Below, piece by piece: positions 58,725-64,000 of a stretch of 64,000 nt of DNA. Numbering within the stretch: position 1 is the stretch's first letter; each line of letters opens with the position of its first letter. Where the stretch lies: assembly GCF_007785775.2 (NCBI RefSeq), contig NZ_VNIK02000002.1, positions 337,321 through 401,320 on the forward strand. Reading direction: 5' to 3'. The position numbers and the translations under genes were made by a program. Below the pieces are notes generated by a model. It was not told the origin of the DNA. It made no database searches and saw only the letters and a program-made list of their open reading frames with translations. This stretch comes from Flagellimonas hadalis. Lineage in GTDB: Bacteria; Bacteroidota; Bacteroidia; Flavobacteriales; Flavobacteriaceae.

Positions 58725-59894
58725 ATGAAAAAAGCAATATATATAACATTGACAGCTGCGGTTCTTGCCTCTTGTGGCGGTGACGGAAACAAGTCATTCG
58801 AAAAGGTACTTGCCAGCAAGGACATGGCTGCCATCCGTGCCAAGCATGCTGAAATTTCCCAACAGCACAAAGCACTCGAAACACAGTTGAAGTCCCTTGA
58901 CTCGGCCATAGTCCTTCTGGACGACACTGCAAAGTTGCCCTTGGTCACGGCTTTTGAGGCCAAGCCCCAGCAGTTCGACCACTATCTGGAGCTACAGGGC
59001 GATGTCACCACCAAGCAGAACGTACTCATCTATCCGGAAATGGCGGGGACATTGCAAAGGGTATATGTAAGGGAAGGGCAAAGGGTATCCAAGGGACAAT
59101 TGCTGGCCACCATTGACGATGGGGGACTTTCCAGCCAATTGGCCCAGTTGAAGACCCAGTCCGAATTGAGCCGCACCACTTTTGAACGCCAAAAAAGGCT
59201 CTGGGAACAGAACATAGGCTCCGAGATCCAATACCTTCAGGCCAAGACCAATTATGAGGCCCAAGAAAGTGCCGTAAAGCAAATGGAGAGCCAAGTGGGC
59301 AAATCGTCCATCAGGGCCCCTTTTGATGGCATCATTGACGACGTGATCAAAGATCAGGGCAATGTGGTGGCCCCAGGTGCAGGATCTGAAGTGTTCCGCA
59401 TCGTGAACCTTACCAACATGTACATCAACGTGGAGGTTCCCGAAAGCCATTTGCCCAACGTTACCCCAGGAAAGGATGTCAAGGTGTATTTCCCTGTATT
59501 GGGCGACAGTGTCACCACCAAGATCAGGCAGACCGGAAACTTCATCAACCCGAGCAACCGTTCGTACACGGCAGAAATTCCTGTACCCAGTCTAGATGGC
59601 AAGGTAAAGCCCAACCTTACGGCAAGGGTCATGATCAACGATTACACCAGCGAGAACGCTATCCTTATCCCCCAGAGCATCCTATCGGAAAACGCCGATG
59701 GCGAACAATATGTGTTCTTGGTGGATGCCGATTCCATTTCATCGGACCCCGTGGCCAAAAAAGTCGTCATCAAAACAGGAAAGACCCAGGGCGATTATGT
59801 GGAGGTACTCTCAGGAATCAATAGCGGGGATGCCATTATTGATGAAGGAGCGAGAAGCGTGAAGGAAGGACAAAAAGTGAAGATAAAAAACTAG
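58725..59894 (+). CDS. Efflux RND periplasmic adaptor (HlyD/AcrA-like lipoprotein)
   Basis: The 389-residue protein has lipobox LASC (Cys17), an extra coiled-coil stretch (about 25-65), lipoyl halves (MAGTLQRVYVREGQRVSKGQLLATID and SSIRAPFDGIIDDVIKDQGNVVAPG), a hairpin, a beta-barrel and a membrane-proximal domain. It bridges the TolC and RND proteins of this operon. It lies 23 nt after the TolC gene. Confidence 0.93.
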   Translation: MKKAIYITLTAAVLASCGGDGNKSFEKVLASKDMAAIRAKHAEISQQHKALETQLKSLDSAIVLLDDTAKLPLVTAFEAKPQQFDHYLELQGDVTTKQNVLIYPEMAGTLQRVYVREGQRVSKGQLLATIDDGGLSSQLAQLKTQSELSRTTFERQKRLWEQNIGSEIQYLQAKTNYEAQESAVKQMESQVGKSSIRAPFDGIIDDVIKDQGNVVAPGAGSEVFRIVNLTNMYINVEVPESHLPNVTPGKDVKVYFPVLGDSVTTKIRQTGNFINPSNRSYTAEIPVPSLDGKVKPNLTARVMINDYTSENAILIPQSILSENADGEQYVFLVDADSISSDPVAKKVVIKTGKTQGDYVEVLSGINSGDAIIDEGARSVKEGQKVKIKN

Positions 59895-59916
59895 ATAGCC
59901 AAAGCAATCCATCATT

Positions 59917-62900
59917 ATGAGCAAACAAAAAAAACAAGTAGATAAGGAATTTGGCTTTTCCTCATGGGCCATAGACAACAAGACGACGATGTATGTGCTG
60001 ATGTTCGTCATCCTTATCCTTGGCGGCATGGCCTACTTCAGTATGCCCAGGGAAAGTTTTCCCGAGGTCAAGGAGACCAAGATATACATCAGCTCGCTCT
60101 ATCCGGGCAACACGGCCGAGGATATAGAAAAACTCATCACGGACCCTCTTGAGGATCAATTGAAGACCGTGAGTAACGTAGTGGAGATCACCTCCACCTC
60201 CCAAGAAGACTACTCCATGATCATTGTGGAGTTCGACGAGAACATTTCCGTGGAAGGAGCGTTGCAAAAAGTAAAGGACGAGGTGGATTCCGAGACCGCA
60301 GGTGAGGACTGGCCCACCTTCAACGGGGCCAAAGTGGAACCCAATGTGTTCGACCTGAGCCTTTCCGAGGAAATGCCCATTCTCAACATCAACATTTCTG
60401 GGGACTATCCCGTGGACAAACTCAAGGAGTATGGGGAATATCTGGAAGATGAGATCGAAAGCCTGATGGAAATCAAACAGGTGGATATACGTGGTGCACA
60501 GGAAAAGGAAGTGGAAGTGGCCGTGGACATCTACAAGATGATGGCCGCCAAGATCAGTTTCAATGACATCATCAACACCATCAACAATGAGAACATGACC
60601 ACTTCCGCAGGTAACCTCATTACCAGCGGACAGCGAAGGACCATCCGGATCGTGGGTGAAATCGATGAACCCAAAGACTTGGAGAATTTTGTGGTAAAGT
60701 CAGAGAACGGCAATTCCACTTACTTGAGGGACATTGCCAAAATCACTTTCAAGGAGGAGGACAGGACCACCTATGCACGTGAGTTCGGTCACCCTGTAGT
60801 GATGTTGGACGTCAAAAAACGCTCGGGCAAGAACATGGTGGCAGCAGCGGAACAGATTCAGGTAATCGTTGACGATGCCGTAAAAAATGTGTTCCCACAA
60901 GACTTGACAGTGACCATTGCCAATGACCAATCTTCCATGACGATTGGCCAAGTGGACGATTTGGTGAACAACATCATCTTTGGTATCATCCTCGTGGTCA
61001 CCGTACTGATGTTCTTCCTAGGGTTCAAAAACGCCCTTTTTGTGGGGTTTGCCATCCCTATGTCCATGTTTATGTCCCTGATGATATTGAATGCATTGGG
61101 CTATACCATGAACACCATGATCCTTTTCGGACTCATCATGGGATTGGGAATGCTGGTGGACAATGGTATCGTGGTGGTGGAAAATGTGTACCGCCTCATG
61201 GACGAGGAAGGTATGTCCAGGACCGAGGCCGCCAAAAAAGGGATTGGGGAGATTGCCTTTCCTATCATCATTTCCACATTGACCACTGTGGCCGCATTTG
61301 TGCCTCTGGGGCTATGGCCTGGTATCATGGGGCAGTTCATGATGTACTTCCCGATTACCTTATCCGTGGTACTGGGATCCTCCCTCTTTGTGGCCATATT
61401 CTTCAACTCAGTTCTAGTCTCCAGATATATGACCACAGAGGACAAGGAAATGCCCTTGAGACAGATCATTCGCATTACAGCCATCATTTCTGTAATAGGC
61501 TTGCTGATCATTCTCTTTGGAGGCACTTACAGAGGTCTGGGCACTGTAATGGTGTTGACCGCCATTATGCTATGGGCTTATAGGATGTTCTTAAGAGGAT
61601 GGGCCAACAGTTTCCAATTCAATATCCTGCCCAGATGGGAACGTTTTTACGAAAGGACTTTGCGATGGGCACTGGCCAAAAGAAGACCAATTTTTATTGC
61701 CATAACCACTTTGGTGTTGCTAGTGATCGCCTTCATGGGATTTGGGGCATCTGTGGGCAGTCAAAGGACCAAAGTAGAGTTCTTCCCTGACAATACCCCG
61801 AACCAGGTCATTGTCTATATTGAATATCCGGAAGGAACAGACATTGAAAAGACCAATGCCATCACCAAGGATATAGAGGAGCGGGTGTACGCCATCATCA
61901 ATTCGGAAGCCTATATGCACGGTGACTACAACTTCCTTACCGAAAGTGCGGTCTCCCAAGTGGGTGAAGGTGCTGGCAACCCGCAGACCGATGGGGGCTC
62001 CGCTGCCGAGATGCCCCACCGCGGAAAGATTACCGCTACCATGCGTGAATTCAAATATCGGGAAGGTGCGGACAGTAAAGAGCTTTTGCGCAAAGTACAG
62101 GAAGACCTGAAAGATATTTATCCCGGGGTGGCCATTTCTGTGGAAAAAGATGCCGTAGGCCCTCCAGCCGGATACCCCATCAACATTGAGATTGAAGGGG
62201 ATGATTATACCGAGCTGATCGTTACCGCCGAAAACATGCGGAACTTCATCAATTCCAGGAACATTCCAGGAGTGGATGAGCTCAAGATAGATGTGAACAA
62301 ATCCAAACCTTCCATGCTGGTCGCCGTGGACCGAAAGAAATCCGGCGAACTGGGCGTGGCCACTGGACAAGTGGGGCAACAGCTCCGTAATTCCATTTTT
62401 GGGGCAAAGGCAGGCATCTATAAAGAAGGTGGGGAGGATTATGACATCTATGTTCGCTTTAAGGAAGAGGATCGCTACAACACCAGCGCCCTTTTCAACC
62501 AAAGGATCACTTTCAGGGATGCCTCCTCTGGCCAGATCAAGGAAGTGCCCATTTCAGCCGTCGCCAATCAGGTGAACAGTACTGGGTTCAGTGCCATAAA
62601 GCACCGCGATGCCCGTAGGGTGGTTACCGTCTATTCCGCCTTGGCCCCTGGCTATACCGATGCTGGAGCCATTGTGGGGAAAATCCAAGAGGAAATGAAC
62701 GATTTTGAGGGTCTTCCTTCGGGCATCAAAATCGATTATACAGGACAGATTGAGGAGCAGAACAAGCAAATGGCCTTTTTGATGGGTGCCTTTTTCACAG
62801 GTCTGGGACTTATCTTTTTCATATTGATCTTCCAGTTCAACTCCATTTCCAAACCAGGTATCATCATGCTTGCCATTTTCTTGAGTTTGATCGGTGTTTT

Positions 62901-63432
62901 TGGTGGATTGGTAGCCACGGGCAGTGCCTTCGTGATCATGATGACCATGATGGGTATCATTTCCTTGGCCGGTATTGTGGTGAACAACGGGGTGGTACTG
63001 TTGGACTATACCCAGTTGTTGATCGATAGGAAAAAGTCCAAATTGGATATGGATGAAGACGAATTGTTGCCACTGGAGGACTTCACGGAGGCCGTGGTAA
63101 AAGGAGGCAAGGCGAGGTTGCGACCCGTACTGCTGACCGCCATCACCACCATTTTGGGATTGATTCCGTTGGCCACTGGATTCAACATCAACTTCTTTAC
63201 CCTTATGGCCGATTTTAACCCGAACATTTACATCGGGGGGGACAACGTGATCTTCTGGGGGCCCTTGGCATGGACCGTGATCTACGGACTGTTCGTGGCC
63301 ACGTTCCTTACCTTGATCGTGGTACCCATCCTGTTCAGTTTGGTGTACAAACTGAAATTAAGGATCCAAAGGGCCAAGATAAGAAGGGAAGAACGCAAGA
63401 ATGAAAAATTGGATGCTGCCACGGCTCAGTAG
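59917..63432 (+). CDS. RND efflux permease (AcrB/HAE family)
   Basis: The 1171-residue permease has 12 transmembrane helices and two large periplasmic loops, with about 130 residues more than AcrB. The TM4 motif GMLVDNGIVVVEN has D415-N416 where AcrB has two aspartates, so only one proton-relay Asp is kept there; this variant is frequent in Bacteroidota. It should export lipophilic or amphiphilic compounds with the TolC and adaptor proteins encoded upstream. A terminator follows directly. Confidence 0.94.
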   Translation: MSKQKKQVDKEFGFSSWAIDNKTTMYVLMFVILILGGMAYFSMPRESFPEVKETKIYISSLYPGNTAEDIEKLITDPLEDQLKTVSNVVEITSTSQEDYSMIIVEFDENISVEGALQKVKDEVDSETAGEDWPTFNGAKVEPNVFDLSLSEEMPILNINISGDYPVDKLKEYGEYLEDEIESLMEIKQVDIRGAQEKEVEVAVDIYKMMAAKISFNDIINTINNENMTTSAGNLITSGQRRTIRIVGEIDEPKDLENFVVKSENGNSTYLRDIAKITFKEEDRTTYAREFGHPVVMLDVKKRSGKNMVAAAEQIQVIVDDAVKNVFPQDLTVTIANDQSSMTIGQVDDLVNNIIFGIILVVTVLMFFLGFKNALFVGFAIPMSMFMSLMILNALGYTMNTMILFGLIMGLGMLVDNGIVVVENVYRLMDEEGMSRTEAAKKGIGEIAFPIIISTLTTVAAFVPLGLWPGIMGQFMMYFPITLSVVLGSSLFVAIFFNSVLVSRYMTTEDKEMPLRQIIRITAIISVIGLLIILFGGTYRGLGTVMVLTAIMLWAYRMFLRGWANSFQFNILPRWERFYERTLRWALAKRRPIFIAITTLVLLVIAFMGFGASVGSQRTKVEFFPDNTPNQVIVYIEYPEGTDIEKTNAITKDIEERVYAIINSEAYMHGDYNFLTESAVSQVGEGAGNPQTDGGSAAEMPHRGKITATMREFKYREGADSKELLRKVQEDLKDIYPGVAISVEKDAVGPPAGYPINIEIEGDDYTELIVTAENMRNFINSRNIPGVDELKIDVNKSKPSMLVAVDRKKSGELGVATGQVGQQLRNSIFGAKAGIYKEGGEDYDIYVRFKEEDRYNTSALFNQRITFRDASSGQIKEVPISAVANQVNSTGFSAIKHRDARRVVTVYSALAPGYTDAGAIVGKIQEEMNDFEGLPSGIKIDYTGQIEEQNKQMAFLMGAFFTGLGLIFFILIFQFNSISKPGIIMLAIFLSLIGVFGGLVATGSAFVIMMTMMGIISLAGIVVNNGVVLLDYTQLLIDRKKSKLDMDEDELLPLEDFTEAVVKGGKARLRPVLLTAITTILGLIPLATGFNINFFTLMADFNPNIYIGGDNVIFWGPLAWTVIYGLFVATFLTLIVVPILFSLVYKLKLRIQRAKIRREERKNEKLDAATAQ

Positions 63433-63451
63433 TGTAGCAAAGTAGGCACAT

Positions 63452-63485
63452 AAAAAAGCCCCGACCTTTGGCCGGGGCTTTTTTT
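63452..63485. terminator. Bidirectional terminator after the RND operon
   Basis: AAAAAAGCCCCG (63452-63463) and CGGGGCTTTTTTT (63473-63485) pair perfectly around 9 nt between the convergent RND and MORN-repeat genes. Confidence 0.92.
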
Positions 63486-63500
63486 CATCTTAAGTCCAAG

Positions 63501-63851
63501 TTATTTGTTCACGGAAACAACTTCGGACTGGCTCCAATCCTTCACGTTGACAATGCGGTTATCGGAAAAATCCACTTCGCGCAAAATATCTTCTTTCCAA
63601 AAGAACCACTTCCCGGTCTTTTTGCCATTGTCATACTTTCCAGCGGCTATCTTTTTGCCATTGGTGTCAAACATAAGCCAATCCCCATGTAACTTTCCTT
63701 TCAGCATATAACCTGTCTGGGAGACTTCCCCGTTTTCGTGAAAATAGGTGGCCTTCACCATTTTCCCCACTTTTTCCAAAGTCGGTTTCGTCTGCTGTGA
63801 AAACATACAGACCGAAAACATGACCGCTAAAAAAAATACAGCTTTCTTCAT
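63501..63851 (-). CDS. Exported MORN/YwqK-repeat protein
   Basis: The product is 116 residues from the ATG at 63851, with a signal peptide (MKKAVFFLAVMFSVCMFSQQ). Two to three MORN-like repeats follow (TYFHENGEVSQTGYMLKGKLHGDWLMFDTNGKKIAAGKYDNGKKTGKWFFW). Such proteins are common and mostly of unknown role in Bacteroidota. It is a single-gene unit; the AT-rich stretch from 63852 to the right edge holds its promoter and no other gene that I can see. Confidence 0.85.
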   Translation of the reverse strand: MKKAVFFLAVMFSVCMFSQQTKPTLEKVGKMVKATYFHENGEVSQTGYMLKGKLHGDWLMFDTNGKKIAAGKYDNGKKTGKWFFWKEDILREVDFSDNRIVNVKDWSQSEVVSVNK

Positions 63852-64000
63852 AGTAATGGGTTTTAAAATCTTCAGTACCAAAAGGTAACTACACAAAGTT
63901 ATCCAAAATCGATTTGAAAATAACGTTAAAGCAACAATTAATTTACATTAAATTAACTTTAATGATTTAATTGTTTGATTTATAATCATTTAGAACTACA

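Overview
The window is a gene-dense stretch of a Bacteroidota chromosome, most probably from a marine Flavobacteriaceae of the Muricauda/Allomuricauda kind. This genus-level guess is inference. The phylum-level call rests on a SusC/SusD pair, DUF4097 proteins, a CzcA-TolC fusion, DUF5690, FeoB with its Cys-rich companion, and many promoters of the Bacteroidota form TAnnTTTG. No phage, insertion sequence or CRISPR array was found. There is one tRNA (Asn).

Region 1 (1-10009) holds the start of an efflux operon (TolC, then an HlyD-type adaptor cut by the left edge) and a sulfur-oxidation and transport block: DUF2892 membrane protein, molybdopterin sulfite dehydrogenase with its cytochrome c, a sterol-desaturase-like hydroxylase, an HMA protein, a single rhodanese, an MBL persulfide-dioxygenase/rhodanese fusion, a SulP transporter and a Crp/Fnr regulator. 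Five palindromes of the form GTAAC-N4-GTTAC lie in front of these genes. In most cases the site is exactly 22-23 nt upstream of a TAnnTTTG box. I read this as the regulon of the Crp/Fnr protein encoded at 9377-10009.

Region 2 (10083-26596) looks like a phosphonate utilisation locus. One operon reads SusC, SusD, secreted NPP-like phosphodiesterase, PbfA-like (R)-1-hydroxy-2-aminoethylphosphonate ammonia-lyase, purple-acid-phosphatase-like enzyme, alkaline-phosphatase-superfamily enzyme. A second operon reads DUF5690 (MFS/OPA-like carrier), HpnW-type FAD amine oxidoreductase, phosphonatase-like HAD hydrolase. A cupin-XRE regulator sits between them and a sodium:solute symporter is divergent at the far end. 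Together they could take an organophosphonate across the outer membrane, de-esterify it, import it, deaminate it to phosphonoacetaldehyde and release phosphate.

Region 3 (26616-42708) is mostly housekeeping: LytT/LytS-type two-component system, YceI, PepSY protein, tRNA-Asn, RseP, SCO, FeoA-FeoB-FeoB-associated protein, an ECF sigma/anti-sigma (HEAT) operon with two DUF4097 proteins, then DUF423, DUF2141 and conserved hypotheticals. At 39538-40374 there is a clear duplication scar, with remnants of DUF423 and DUF4097 genes around an AT-rich lipoprotein gene.

Region 4 (42773-54334) deals with metals: a His-rich secreted protein, a CzcA-TolC fusion pump and its adaptor, a ZIP transporter, a DtxR/MntR-type repressor with a candidate operator, and a TonB receptor carrying CxxC in its plug. 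An AT-rich HEPN-like orphan and a lycopene cyclase follow.

Region 5 (54331-64000) has a GGPP-type prenyl synthase convergent with the cyclase, a second ECF sigma operon, a TetR-controlled tripartite RND efflux operon (TetR-TolC-HlyD-RND) with a well-formed operator/promoter, and a MORN-repeat protein.
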